From Liolophura sinensis (taxonomy: Eukaryota; Mollusca; Polyplacophora; Chitonida; Chitonidae), in NCBI RefSeq assembly GCF_032854445.1, contig NC_088297.1:21275127-21339126 (forward strand): DNA of 64,000 bases, given 5' to 3'. Below, in pieces: positions 1 to 14,400 of the stretch. A model generated the notes under the pieces. That model did not search any database, was not told the DNA's origin, and was given only the letters and a program-made list of their open reading frames with translations. Positions within the stretch are counted from its first letter, which is position 1, and every line of letters starts with the position of its first letter. The position numbers and the translations under genes are program-made.

Positions 1-919
1 TCATTAATGGGCTTGGTTTTCTGCAATAATGAGAGAAATACATGTTGTCTTGAAACAGTGTTAAACTCTAATCAAATAAACATCAAATGAATGAATTGTG
101 ATGTACAGGTAACTTGCTTAACAACTTACATGTATTTCCAGACACATTCAAAGGTAGTCAGCTGTGATTTTTCTGTAGGCTTCTATAGGTTTGAATAGGC
201 TTGTGAAATTGTGTTGGATCACATGTGGGTTGTCGGTGTCCTTTTCCCAGTTCAGTTTCGTCGATTTTAGTCTTGTTTTTGTCTTTCACAGCAATGATTT
301 TGCACTATCTTCTAGTTGCAGGAAATTATTCTGTAAAATGTATCCATTTATGATAGCACATCTCCAATAAACATGTAAGCGGCATCGTCGTTCGTATAAA
401 AAATTTCAATAAGCTTATATATCTACGATTGCATGCTCCTTACACCGCATGCGCCAATCTCACATTTGTTTTACATCCCTGCCACTCCAAGTAACTTTAC
501 TGGTCACTGAGTCAGGATGATGAGACAGGAAGTGATGTCAGAAAACATAAAAACTCCGAGTCAACATTTGTGACTTTACACACTACCATTCTCTTTATCT
601 GATATCTTGCTGTTATGTTTTGAATCTCATTCCCTTTCAAGCCTGGAAATAACCAGCTGAACAAGAACAGTGTCCTGTACCAAATAGTATTTTGACAGGA
701 GCTGACTGTTTTCTACAGGACAAAAGTGCCATGTAAATAGAATTGTTATTTTTTTTTTTAAACAAAGTGAAGATTGGCCATTCTGTCCAACCATGACTTA
801 AAAAGTATTGCCAAGCTTGCCTCCATCGTGGAGAAAATCAGAACCGTGGAGGAAATTGTAACATTAATCAAGGAAATCAGGATATTCGTGAAGGAAATTA
901 TAATAAAGGGAATGACGAT
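1..919. other. non-coding, no gene seen
   Basis: No conserved coding segment is visible. The Sulf exons for the signal peptide and the N-terminal metal-binding DDQD segment should lie upstream of position 2172. I searched 1-2171 by eye and did not find them, so they probably lie left of the window. Confidence 0.5.
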
Positions 920-1171
920 AGTGGGTGAGTGAGCGATTGAGTGAGTGCTTGGGGTTTAATGTCATACTTAACAATTTTTCAGTCATGTGACGACGAAGGA
1001 ATCCTTAGAGTGCATGTAATGTACCTCCTTGTTGCAGGACGGATTCCATCGCTTAGTGCTGCTTCACTGAGATGGCTTACTGAAGGCAAGTAAGCTGCCC
1101 CGCCCGAGCCATTATACTGATACGGGTCCACCAGTTGTTGCACTACCCCCTTCATGCTGAATGCCACATGA
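920..1171 (-). repeat. dispersed SINE-like element, family B
   Basis: About 250 bp. Read on the minus strand it runs from a head with GACCCGTATCAGTATAATGG to a tail of CACT-rich repeats. A near full-length copy on the opposite strand lies at 22590-22840 and a 3' part at 21648-21778. All three share the segments CTGCAACAAGGAGG and GACTGAAAAATTGTTAAGTA. The class is uncertain: no clear tRNA-like A and B boxes were identified. Confidence 0.7.
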
Positions 1172-1396
1172 GGAAGTTACAACTTCCTCTTCAAAGGCCT
1201 TAGGTGTGACTCGATCCAGGATTGACCTTGGATCTACTGCTCCCGAAGCAAGAATGATGATATTTCCTGATGTTGTGAAGGCATTGACCATACACAGTGT
1301 ACATGTATGTGAAGGAATTAAATCATATTTCCGTGTTTATAAATAAGTCTGTGGTTATAACAGTGTGTATCTTACCCTGCATACACGTATGTTTGT

Positions 1397-1805
1397 GCTC
1401 TTGGCAGGTTTCCTCCACTTATAACACTCAGGTGTCCTCCATTTATAACCACATTTATAACCACTTATAACACTCAGGTTCCCCCACTTACAACACTCAG
1501 GTGTCCTCCATTTATAACCACTTATAACACTCAGGTTCCCCCCACTTACAACACTCAGGTTTCCTCCACTTATAGCTCAAAGGTTTCTTCCACTTATAAC
1601 ACTCAGGTTCCTCCACTTATAACACTCAGGTTTCCTCCACTTACAACACTCACATTTTCTCCACTTATAACTCAAATGTTTCCTCGACTTGTAACACTCA
1701 GGTTTCCTCCACTTATTGAAACTGATAGCTCAAAGGTTTTCTCCACTTATAGCCCAAAGGTTTCCCCCCACCTCTAACACTCGGTTTCCTTCACTTATAA
1801 TAATT
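1397..1805. repeat. minisatellite, ~23-bp unit
   Basis: Degenerate tandem array of CTCCACTTATAACACTCAGG-like units, roughly 16-18 copies, with partial units and length variants. It lies in the Sulf intron immediately left of the first coding exon seen. Confidence 0.85.
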
Positions 1806-2171
1806 ACTGCCATCACACATGTGTATAAGTGAACTTGTTGAGAATGGCATCTGTGTAAATCGACAGCCTTTTCATCCTCTATCAGTGCAATCTATGCATA
1901 CAATTATTATGAAAATGTTGCTAAAATTATATGTTTGAGGCACTAAAGATGCAAGTTTCATGAAACTGAGCAATTGTTTCCCTACACCCAATAGGTCTCT
2001 CAATGTTTCAAAATATTGGTCGCAGCGGTTGTGAAAAGTTTGAAAAATTAGGGTAAACCATAATCAAATGAACAAATAAATATACGTATAAAGAAAAAAT
2101 ATGAAAAGTAACCTGTGTATTAGCAAGTTGTAGTTATAACTATATTTATGTAGAGGACATCTTGCTTTCAG

Positions 2172-2410
2172 GATCTGTTAACACCATGACAAAAATGTTA
2201 CGAATCCTGGGTGATAACGGGGCTCGCTGCGTCAACTCGTTTGTGACGACGCCCATGTGCTGTCCGTCCCGAAGCTCCTTCCTGACCGGCATGTACCCTC
2301 ATAACCACAATGTCTACACCAACAACCTCAACTGCTCCTCTATCCTCTGGCAACAGACCACGAGACAAAGAACTTTGCTACTTACCTCAGCAATGTGGGC
2401 TACAGAACAG
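2172..2410 (+). CDS. Sulf exon a (active-site motif; frameshifted)
   Basis: Starts in phase 2 after TTGCTTTCAG and ends before GTAAGTG. The frame from GSVNTMTK carries the CCPSRSS motif and HNHNVYTNN. From 2356 the family sequence continues in a different frame ([18 protein letters not shown]). One base is therefore missing between the Trp codon at 2348-2350 and 2356. Read without repair, the next exon would be out of frame. Confidence 0.9.
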
Positions 2411-5400
2411 GTAAGTGAAGATTGGCTTGTGTGTCTACTGTAAATCTTCAACCTTTTCAACCCAATAAAGCCCTTGTTTCAGTAAAATAAATGCTTAGAA
2501 TGAAAAAGACACAAAAATGATTTGTTTGTCTCACAAAGATGCAAAGTTCATATATGTGTGCAGATTGTCCGACTACACCCCATAGTTCTCACATGGTATT
2601 GGCCACAGTGGGTGTTGACAAGGTTGAAGAATTTGGGTACATGTTTGTGGTTTTTCTGAATATGCATTCATGTTATTAACATCTCCTGGTGATACAGGTT
2701 TCTGGACTGTTTTGAAAACAGCTCCCTATTCTGAATTGTAACTACCCTTTTCATTCATTCATTCATTACTGTCTTGCACTTTTCCCCTGATTTTCAGAGT
2801 TCTGTTGATTTTAGAAAGGTGTTTTGAGGTTTGCTTTGAACATGGGATGATATTCTACTGGGGACTTGTAAGTTTCAGCACCAAAATTAATTTATTTACC
2901 TCTAAAAATGCACTTTCGTGGACGAAATTTGGGGTTATTTAGGGTAGCTGCATGTGCATTGTTGGCTTACCATATATAGTTGAAGATTCAAGCTCAAGTT
3001 TCGGGCAATTTTGTCCATTTTCAACAAAACAATGGCTGTCGTTATCCTGTTATGGACTTTGACTTCTCAAGTCGGCAATACTTAAAGAATATTTGTTACT
3101 GTGTGAAAAAAAAACCAGTCCAGCAAGGCAAATGAGGGGGGAGGATGTGTGCGACACCTTTGACAAGTTTTTTTTTTTGCTTTATTTTCAGGCTACTTTG
3201 GTAAATATTTAAACGAGTATAATGGGAGCTATATACCACCCGGCTGGCGAGAATGGGTGGGACTGGTCAAAAATTCACGATTTTATAATTATACGATAAA
3301 CTTTAACGGTAAAACCATCAAACATTACGACAATTATTACAAGGACTACTTCACCGATCTGATAGCGAATGACAGCGTGACATTCCTCAAGCAGAGTAAG
3401 CAGTACTTCCCGAACAGGTAAGGACATGATGACATGTTTGTGGTCTGGTAAGAGTTGTCTCCCTCTATGGGTGGGCCCTCAGTGGCTGAGTGGTCTCAGG
3501 CACTCACCTGGCGATAACTGTAGCCTCTCACCAATGAGGCCACAAGCTCGATTCCGGCTCCTGCCGGCTCAACTCTGGCCTTGCGTGGCAAAGCCTGCCA
3601 GTATAGCTGTCTGATTCACTTTCCTCCAGGCATTGCCCTGTTTCCACCCACCAAACAACCAAGCAAAACAAAAAAAAACAACCTTGTGTGGGTAGGAGGA
3701 GCAGATGACATAGTTTTGTTGTATGCAGGACTTTAGCAGTTAGCATTTGTGGGAAAACATGAAGGCTGAGTTCTTTTATTCTCAAAATTATATGAAGAAA
3801 TTTTGCAAGATTTTCTTGTGTATCTCGTGTAAGTTTAGAATAGATGATACTGATTGTGAAAAACCTACTGAAAAAATTGGATTGAACAAAGGTTGTGGAA
3901 GACAGCTCAGGTTAGTTTGGTTTCATTACATCATAGCAGGTTGCCATTCTTACTGTCTTTTGCAAGTTGTTCAAATTAAAAGAAAAAATTTGAAAGCAAC
4001 CTTAACCTCAAAGCAAACCAACAATCAAACCTAAGATTTCCTTTTGTGTTTGCTGTGTCCAGACCAGTTATGATGGTTCTGAGTGTACCGGCCCCCCATG
4101 GACCAGAAGATGCAGCCCCGCAGTACCAGCATATGTTTTTTAATAACACAGACCATAGGTGAGTTTGCAAGAAAAGACAGTGTATATATGTATGGATCTG
4201 ACTCTCTGAACTGAGGTGAAATAATGGAACAAAGTATTATTAGACACTTGATAAATGGGTTACTTGTGCTGCTGTAGGTGCTTTACTATTTGAATATTCT
4301 AGAGCATTTTACCATCTCACAAAAGTGCATGTAAATATTTACTCTACATATAAACTCTGTGTAAAAATTAGCAATCTGGATACCTCAACACATGGTACGA
4401 AATATACTGGGGAGTATTTCAAAAAGGCAGTACTGTTATGATGGGATATTGGGACTATCCAACCACAAGACTATAAGACCACTTGTCGTCTACCTATGTC
4501 ACCTGTGGGAAAGTTGATCAGTAACCTGCCAAAGGGCTGGTGGATTATGCCGGGCACTCTGGTTTCCTTCCATAAAACTTGCCACCATCATAAAAGTGAA
4601 AATTTATCATTTGAAACAACAATCAAATAAATAAATAAATATTCTTTTCCTAATCAGAACTCCGAGCTGGAATTACGCCCCCAATGATGACAAGCAGTGG
4701 TTACTGAAACTCACGGGCAAAATGGAGCCAATCCATCAGAAATTTACAGATGTTTTACAACAGAAACGGCTACAGACCCTACAGTCGGTGGATGACCTGG
4801 TGGAAAAGGTTAGAAAGGTTACTTATCCAGGACAGAATCTAAAGGAAAAGAAAACGGTAGTTACAACTGTCCATGTATTTTATTTATTTATTTATTTGAT
4901 TGGTGTTTTACCCCGTACTCAAGAATATTTCACTTATACGACGGCGGCCAGCATTAAGGTGGGAGGAACCCGGGCAGAGCCCGGGGGAAACCTACGACCA
5001 TCAGGTTGCTGTCAGACCTTCCTACCTACGGCTGGAGAGGAAGCCAGCATAAGCTTGAGTTGAACTCACCGCGACCGAATTGATGAGAGAATCTTGAGTC
5101 ATTATGCTGCGCTAGCGCTGTGCATGTAAGAAAGATATTTGCAATCCCAAACTCATATCAGAGGCAACTTAATCTTTATTTATTTATTTAATTGGTGTTT
5201 TACGCCGTACTCAAGAATATTTCACTTATACGATGGCGACCAGCATTATGGTGGGGAAAAACCGGGCAGAGCCCAGAGGAAATCCACGACCATCTGCAGG
5301 TTGCTGGCAGACCTTCCCACTTACTGTCGGATAGGAAGACGGCATGAACTGGACTTGAACTCACCGCGATTGCAGTGGTGGTAGGCTCCTTTTGGTGTGC

Positions 5401-8400
5401 TTGCGTGATAACCCCCTCAGCCAAGGAGGCGCCCTGGCTAGTTTATAAACACAATCAAATCCGAAAGGTAGGAAAGTTGTGGAAACAGTTGAAGTGTTAA
5501 GGGTTTTGCTGATGGGATGGAACTCTCTAATGCTGTGAAAACATCCAATTTTTATTGGGCTGGAGACTGCTTTATACAGGTACATAGACAGTTGTAAACT
5601 GGGGCTGTACCATTGAACTAAACAAAGAAATCAACTTATGGCCATTTTTTAATATGGCTGTAGCAGATTTTTGGAGTAATTGTTTCAAATGAAATTCGTA
5701 GTAAAGCTCATAAGTCAAATGCAGTGTAATTGGAGTAGGGAGAAATTACCATTCCTTTAAGAAAATAAAGCAAACAAGAGTGGGATTCCATGCTTTGCTG
5801 GGTTCAAAAGTTAAATGATTTCAGTAAAGATGTGGTCTTAATATGGCAGGATTCCAACCATTTCATTCACAGTGATAGTGAATCCAGACTGAAATATTGC
5901 TTTTCATGTCATTAAAGAAATCTGGAAGATAGTATTAGCTGTACAATATTCTGATTTACATAGGCAATCCCTCCCACTGCTCTATAATGTGTAATGTTGT
6001 TTGTATTTCAGATTCACAGAGAGCTGAAAAGCCTGGGAGAGCTAGACAACAGTTACATTATGTTCACCTCCGACCATGGCTATCACTTGGGCCAGTTTGG
6101 ACTGGTCAAGGGGAAGGCTATGCCCTATGACTTTGATGTCAGGGTGCCACTGTTCATCCGCGGGCCTGGTGTACCCCCAGGGACTAAGTAAGACCTTAAG
6201 TTCCTACAGGGTCTCACAGACCAGCGTTCTTTAGTAATAAAAACAGGCACTCATCTTGTGATTTCACAGGTGTTTTATTTGAAGACCGTTACCAGCTACC
6301 TGCAGCTTTCTACTTAAGTAAAATTTTGAGCAGGTAGTCATCTACATTGACCACAGCTCCTAATTTATTTCATTTTGTTCTCTGCCAGGTTGCTGGCTAC
6401 TTTTCCACAAATATTACAGAAATATTGATAACCTGCCCAGAACCAATACCATGTCAAAAGTTTAAAATGATCAGGGGCCATTTCCACCAAGCCATTTCTG
6501 ACTAAAGTCAAAATTAAAAATCTGCCCTCAGTGCTTAGTTTTTGGTGCTGAAAGTTTAAATTTTGACACTTTGTCTTCGGGTAACATTAATGAGATGGTC
6601 AAAATTTTAATTTATAGCTCCAACACCTCAAATTCAGAAGTCAGAAATGGCTTAGTGGAATCATACACCGTAGCCTTCCCAAGCCCATAGACAGCTTTGT
6701 TATTATTCACTCAGACTTTTCTTAGTGACTTTTAAAATCTTGAGGGACGTAAATTTTTAGTCAGATTGATACACTTTGCTACTATAGGTGAGATATAAAA
6801 TGTTTGAGACTCTCTAGTTATGTACAGCCATAAAATTTGGCATTTCTTTATTTTCAGATTGAAAAACCTGGTTGCCAATATTGACCTGGCTCCGACGATT
6901 TTGGACATGGCTGGGGTGGAAATCCCTGACCACATGGACGGAAAGTCCATCCTCAAACTATTGACCAAACCAGAAGCCCCCAGGTAAACTAAATAGGTGA
7001 CCTATTGTGACCACATCAGTGTTACTCCAAAACCGATAAGCTAGGGTCAATACCGGTATCCTCAAACCACTGACCAAACCAGAAGTCACCAGGTAAACTA
7101 TGGTGGTCTACAGTGACCACACCAGTATCAGGTAAAACCACATGTATGGTCTGTGTTGACAACAGATGAATTACTTTATTGACCACATCAATACCAGAGA
7201 TCAAATTATTGCACAGGATAAAATGTGAACAGATATTAAAGTAATGCTCTTGTCAAACTGATTGAGCTAACTGGAGCTCAGCAGGTATGTTACATCTATA
7301 TGGTGGCCCTTTCTGATTACATGTATATTGTACTTCTTTATAAAAGTTTCTTATCCAACTGGTTGACCAAACTAGTGGTCAGCATATATGCTATGGTGGT
7401 TCAATCTGACTACATGTACATTGTGCATCAGTATTAAAGTCCCTTGTCCAACTGGTTGACCAATGTAGAGATCAGCAGGTATGCTATGGTGGTCCAGGCT
7501 GACTACATGTAGATTGTACTTCTGTATTAAAGTCGCTCTTGTCCCACTGGTTGACCAAACTAGCGGTCAGTGGGTATGCTCTAATGGTCCAGGCTGACTA
7601 CATGTACATTCTACATCAGTATTAAAGTCTCTCTTGTCCAACTGGTTGACCAAACTAGAGGTCAGCAGGTATGCTGTGGTGGTCCAGGCTGACTAAATGT
7701 ACATTCTACATCTGTGTTAAAGTCACTCTTGTCCAACTGGTTGACCAAACTAGAGGTCAGTGGGTATGCTCTAATGGTCAAGGCTGACTACATGTACATT
7801 GTTCAATCAGAATTAAAGTTAGGGTGTTCTCCAGATGACTGACCAAACGAGTGGTTAACAGATACATATATACTATGGTGTTCCAGCTTGACTTTGGAAA
7901 TGGAAATTCCCGGCAGACATTTGTCGTATTTTTGACATCAAACTTTGCTGTTTGATAAATGCGTGTTCACATGCAAAACATTTGTGAAAATAACACACGC
8001 GTAAACCCTTTTTTCTTTCAGAAATGGGTTCAAGCTGAATCGTTTTAAGAAGGGCTGGAGAGACAGTGTCCTTTTGACCAGAGGGTGAGTGTGACTGTAA
8101 CGTGGCCTTAACAGATCAGCATTCAAATCTGATTCAAAATACATGTACACCCAGTTTTAGCTTGCCTGTACTCATACTCTTAGCTTGTGTCCTACACCGA
8201 GCGTCGACATTCAGTGAGAGGGAAAGATGAAGAGGGGGGGGGGGGGGAGGGATTTTAGAAAGTATTTTATGTACGTTGTATTGAACTCAGGTTTTAGATA
8301 CATGTGGAGTACAATAACACAAGGTGGGCACCTGCATATTATTTACGATAAAGTACAAAATTCACCAGTGAAGTGATTTGTGTATTAGGACCAATGTTAA

Positions 8401-11400
8401 GGTAAATGTTGGGGGTTGTCGTCTCCAAAAGTACTGCATGTATTCAACTGAGGTTTTACATATGTGAAAAGCACAATGACACGACAGGGGTTGTACCATC
8501 GTCGATGATCTGTATGCATATTAATTACTGTAAGTTGCCAAATTCATGACTTCAGTACTTTATGTATTGAGCTGAAGTTTTGCATTCACCTGTTATCTAC
8601 TAGCGAGCACTTTTGTAGCCTCTCCACCAAATCTATGTCATCCTTGAGTCCAAGAAGTTTAAACTGTGTATTAAAATGCTTTGTGTCCTCTGAGCACTGA
8701 TTAGTTCTTCTGGCACACATGACAGTTTTTTCTTATTCTTTTAGCCTGGCAGAAATTTTTTTAAATAAATAATTAAATAAAAAAACTTGCATTTATACTG
8801 TGAAATTGGCATAGCAAGTTGGTGTAGAAAAGCTGTTCACTAGAAAACTGAAATATTTCCTTAGAACAAGTTTGTTCTTTTTGTACTTTTTAGTGATTAT
8901 ATGTTGTGTCTGCGTCAACTGTCTAGATGGACGCAAATGTATAATTAAGATATTAATTTGACAATTTGGTAACATTTCTCTAATTATGATGTTCTTCATA
9001 GGAAAGTCACAAGAAAGAAGCTGTTGGGTATCATTAAAGCGGAAAAGAGGCGAATTTTCAGTAGACTGTCAGAGTTTGATGTTGAGAATTCCAACCTTCA
9101 GAATATTTTGTCCCCGCGAGAGTTTAAGCTGGTGAAGATGTGTCAACAAGATCAGTATCGTCCGCCGTGTAAGCCACTCCAGGTATGTACGTGTACACAG
9201 GCAGATTCGTCCCATTTTAAGGCCACACCAGGTATGTACATGTACACAGGCAGATTCGTTCCATTTTTAGGCCACACCAGGTATGTACACAGGCACATTC
9301 GTTCCATTTGAAGGCCACACCAGGTATGTACACAGGCAGATTCGCTCCACTTGAAGGCCATAACAGGTATGTACACAGGCAGATTCGCTTCATTGTAAGG
9401 CCATTCTAGGTATGTACACAGGCAGATTCATTCCATTTTAAGGCCACACCAGGTAGGTACATGTACACAGGCAGAAAAACTCCATTTTAAGGCCACTCCA
9501 TGTATGTACATGTACATAGGCAGATTTGTTCCATTTTAAGGCCACTCCAGGTATGTACATGTACACAGGCAGATTCGTTCCATTTTAAGGCCACACCAGG
9601 TAGGTACATGTACACAGGCAGAAAAGCTCCATTTTAAGGCCACTCCATGTATGTACATGTACACAGGCAGATTCATTCCATTTTAAAGCCACTCCAGGTA
9701 TGTACATGTACACAGGCAGATTCGTTCCATTTTAAGGCCACACCAGGTATGTACACAGGCAGATTTGTTTTATTTTAAGGCCACTCCAGGTATGTACATG
9801 TACACAGGCAGATTCATTCCATTTTAAGGCCACACCAGGTATGTACACAGGCAGATTCATTCCATTTGAAGGCCACACCAGGTATGTACACAGGCAGATT
9901 TGCTTCATTGTAAGGCCATTCCAGGTGTATACACAGGCAGATTCGCTCCATTTGAAGGCCACACCAGGTATGTACACAGGCAGATTAGCTTCAGTGTGAG
10001 GCCACACCAGGTATGTACACAGGCAGATTCGCTCCATTGTAAGGCCACACCAGGTATGTACACAGGCAGATTAGCTTCAGTGTGAGGCCACATCAGGTAT
10101 GTACACAGGCAGATTCGCTCCATTTTAAGGCCACACCAGGTATGTATACAGGCAGATTCGCTCCATTTGAAGGCCACACCAGGTATGTACACAGGCAGAT
10201 TAGCTTCAGTGTGAGGCCACACCAGGTATGTACACAGGCAGATTCGCTCCATTGTAAGGCCACACCAGGTATGTACACAGGCAGATTAGCTTCAGTGTGA
10301 GGCCACACCAGGTATGTACACAGGCAGATTCGCTCCATTTTAAGGCCACACCAGGTATGTATACAGGCAGATTTGCTCCATTTTAAGGCCACACCAGGTA
10401 TGTATGCAGGCAGATTTGCTCCATTTGAAGGCCAAAGTAGGTATGTACACAAGCAGATTCACTTGATTTTTAGGCCACACCAGATCTGTACACAAGCGGA
10501 TTCACTTCAGTTTAAGGCTACACCAATTTTAATTGTTGTTTTATGGGCAGAATAAATCTTTCTTCAGTGTCGAAGGAGGGTATGAAAAGAAAAACACGAC
10601 TGAGTTATGGAAATTGTAAACTATGCCTGGCAAGTTTTCCTGTTGAAGACATTGATTTGACCGGAAAACCTTTAAAAAAATCATAAAAAAGTATCAAGAT
10701 TTGACAAAGTAAAAGCTGGGTTTTCAGTTTTTTATTCCTTTTTGTGGATTTTTAGTGTTGGCTTACCAGTGAAACAACAAACTAAAGTTGGTGTCAAATA
10801 ATAAGACGTCTTTAAAATGTCAGCACATTGAGATGTTTGCCATATTTCACCGAATCATTTTGAAAACAGATTCAATGTTTCTCAGGTTATGAGACCATGT
10901 TTGGCTGTTTTGTTAATATTGTGGACAGAGTTTTCCCTCAAAACTATATGTTGAGCAATAATGAATCCATCCTTTGTAGTTTGTTGTGGGAGGATATTGT
11001 GACGGGCTGCAGGTTTAAAGTTTTCCTTCATGTTTAACATCAAAGTAATATGTAGGTGTTATAAGTAATTGTTTTGTGTTAATAAGCATTTTAAAAATAA
11101 AATGTTCATCATTAGCAGCAAAATTTTTATAGCCTTTTCGTAATTTGTGCCCCATGTCTTGAGATCTGTTATTTTTTTTCTTTGCCAAGAACAAAAATAA
11201 AGACGTAAATAAATAAATCGACAGAAATAGATTGAAAGTCCGAGTTTGAAAACAGTCTAGACTGGTATTTCATTTATGGCAAATCTTAATCCTTCTTAAC
11301 GCTAACACTACCCGAAAATTTATTTGTTTGGTTTTCTTCTGGACAGGAATTCGAGTGTAGGACGTTAGAGTCAGGAGATTTGCACCTGTCCAGGTGTGGT

Positions 11401-14400
11401 GAGAGTACAGAGAACAGGAAGTTGAGAATCCAGAGTGACACCTGTATTTGCCCTGAGTTCAGCAACATGACGGAGCCACTTGACGGCCCAGGCATTCTCC
11501 ACAACTCAGGTATTAACGAACATTTATTTGGAGTTCCTTGAAACTTACAAGCTTATGTCCAAGCTTAAATGTAAGTGCCTGACATTTTTTAAAACACTCT
11601 TTTGGAGACCTGTATTCATTATTGTCCATTTTATAAAATATATTGACGTCTACTCAGTTGGGGTTGGGGGAGAGACTCCATGGCTGAAATGACCCAGGAG
11701 CCGCTCACCAATGCGGTCGTTGCGAGTTCAACTCCAGCTCATGCAGGCTTCCGTAAATGGGAAGGTCTTCCAGCAACCTGCCAACAGCCGTGGGTTTTCC
11801 CCAGACTTGGTCATAAAAGTAAAAATATTCTTGAGTAGGGCATAAAACACTAATTAAATAGAAAAATGTACCCTTTGGGGGGAGGGCATGAGGGGGGATG
11901 CATTACATTGAAACATGGTTACTACTTTAGCAAGCAATATCTTTAAAGTGATCATAAGGTTTTCCACTTAAGCTGAATTAAGTAATAAAGTAGTATTCCA
12001 GAAATGTTCCAAAAATACTTTTAAAAATTCTACACCACTTACCAACAAAATAAACAGCAAACAGTCGTCAGTACCTAGCCACTCCTTTTTGGTGATGCCA
12101 TTTAGCCACATTACAGCTATCTAGAGTCACAAAACCTAGGAAATCTCCCGTACCCATCTGTATTAAACGATCTGACGAGAAAATACAGACAAAAATGCCT
12201 GATATCCAACCAAACACTATCAGCTTTGTTCCGTGTTTAAAGGGCCCGTGTTTCTCTTAGTTTGGCACTTGGTCAGGGCGATGTTCGAGGACCCAAGCTG
12301 ATTGATAACAGCCTCTTTCATTCACATTTTTGGAAGATATTTTCGTGATAAATCTGACTTTGCTGTGGAAAAATAATGCAACGTCACAGTATTATTTTTC
12401 AAAATCACTCTCCTGGGGCAGTTTTCTTGCCAGCTCACCCTGACAAGTTACTGTGGTATCCTGCCCAACATGTACGCATTGTGACATGAGCAGCCGTTTC
12501 CTGCTCAGTTTCCTGCTGATAAATGTGTAGTCCAAAATTCATCATTTTAACACTTAAACTAACTGCAAAATTGAATTTATAGCATTGATATCTGTCTATC
12601 CACTATAAGAAACCACTCTGACAATCGAGAGCTTATAGGTTTTTAGATGTGACTGCCAATTATTATGTGATGCTTTCAGTACTACTGATTGTCCAAGTTC
12701 ATAAGGGCTTCTACAACATGTCTACTCGGAGTGAATTGTCCGACAGTGCCATCCATATCCCCAAAGCTAAATTTCATCTTCTTGGCTTTCAAAACGTTAT
12801 CAAATTTTTCATGTATTTTTCTGTGATAACTGTGTCCTATATCATTTGTTCTATGTATATATAGTGGCAGACTTTATGTTCACTTTCATATTTATTACAA
12901 CAATTTCAATTTCCTTAACAATGTTAGGTGGCCTCCGTGGCCAAGGTGTTAGCATGCTAACATGTTAGCATGTTTGTTCAAGTCCAGCTCATGCTGGCCT
13001 CCTATGTGGTCACACATGGGAAGGTCCATCTGCCACCTGTGGATTCTTTCGGGCTTTGCCCGGTTTCCTCCCACCATATTGCTGGTCGCTGTCATATAAG
13101 TGAAATATTTTTAAATACTAATCAAGTAAATAAATAAATGTACTTGGGTCAAGTAACCATGGTGCAGTACTTAATGTATGATGTGTACAATAATCAGTGG
13201 AGATTTTACCAGTTTCTCTGAAGAGTAGTTTTCAGAAATGTTGGGAACAATTATCAAGCTTGAATTTCAGTTATTCCTTATCAAAGTTTGTCAGACTGGA
13301 AACATGCTTCTCGTGCATTACAACAGAACAATGTTCAGTTCAGTTTGGGCCAGAGTCACTGGAGTCACCGGAGTCACCAATATTTAGGAAGAGGCACTCC
13401 GGTTCCATGAACCGATACATGTAAACAACAGCTCCAAAATGACATGCAAGTCTATACATGATTGCTGTTTTGAATTTAGATTTGTTTAAAAATAATTACA
13501 TGTATTTTAATTCACAAATTTTTGAGTTTGCAACAGCGCCAAGTTTGCACAGATGTCTTGTACAGTGTTAATCTAATAAACGTGAAATTCAAGGGTGAAA
13601 ATGTGTTTAAATCTCTTTTGAATTGTGAATAAAGAGACAGCAATTCCAGATAAAGTTTTCAGAGGTCCAGTGATAACAATTTCAATTTTCAGCTTTTTTT
13701 ATTCATGTATATTGGATAAAAGCCTGAATCATTTCTGTGAATATGATGAAGGTTTGGTAGAAGGATTTTGACGGTGTTAACATCAAGGAAAAGGAGCAAC
13801 TTTCATGGAAGACCAAGAACTTTATAATGAAAGTCTGTTTGACCAATTATTCTTGTGACAGATATTCGTGCTAATTTAATTCGGAAAAGGCGGTCGCTGA
13901 TACATCACAATTTCAACTCTGCCCAGATTCCGTTCCGTGAAACCCGTCTCACAGCGCCCCCTGTAGGTAGGAAGTTGAACCATTTCTGGCTGTGCTTCTG
14001 TGGTGGGCTTCATTGGTTGATTTTGTTGGGTGACCTTGAACCTTTCTAATCTCAAGAGAATGTCAAGTTCATTTGTGTATAAATATATATATTGTTTGAG
14101 CCTGGATCACATATCAGATTGATCAGATGTTTGTGTCAGTACGGTATGCCATTACCTAGTGCAAGAGATCAAATCAAGGAGTGTTGTGTCAAGCATTTAT
14201 TTACAAAATGTCTGGACAATTTTTCTGTTCACTGTTCGACCTTGAAAACGATTCAGTGCCATTGGTTATAAGTCAACAGCAAACAGCTCTACCAGTATGA
14301 ACATAAAACATGTATCACAGTATTAAAAGAGCTGTTGTGCTACATAGGATTAGGTGCCCTTGAAAACTTGCTACAAATCTGTTTGTAAATATAGCATGTG

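Noticed and set aside
3528-3785. 85-codon minus-strand frame
   Set aside because: It overlaps a SINE in a Sulf intron and has no homology.
9732-10452. Several 60-119-codon frames with CTYLVWP repeats
   Set aside because: These are products of the exon-donor minisatellite; overlapping frames on both strands carry no family signature.
9165-10540. CRISPR-like regular array
   Set aside because: Units are contiguous without unique spacers, in an animal gene intron.
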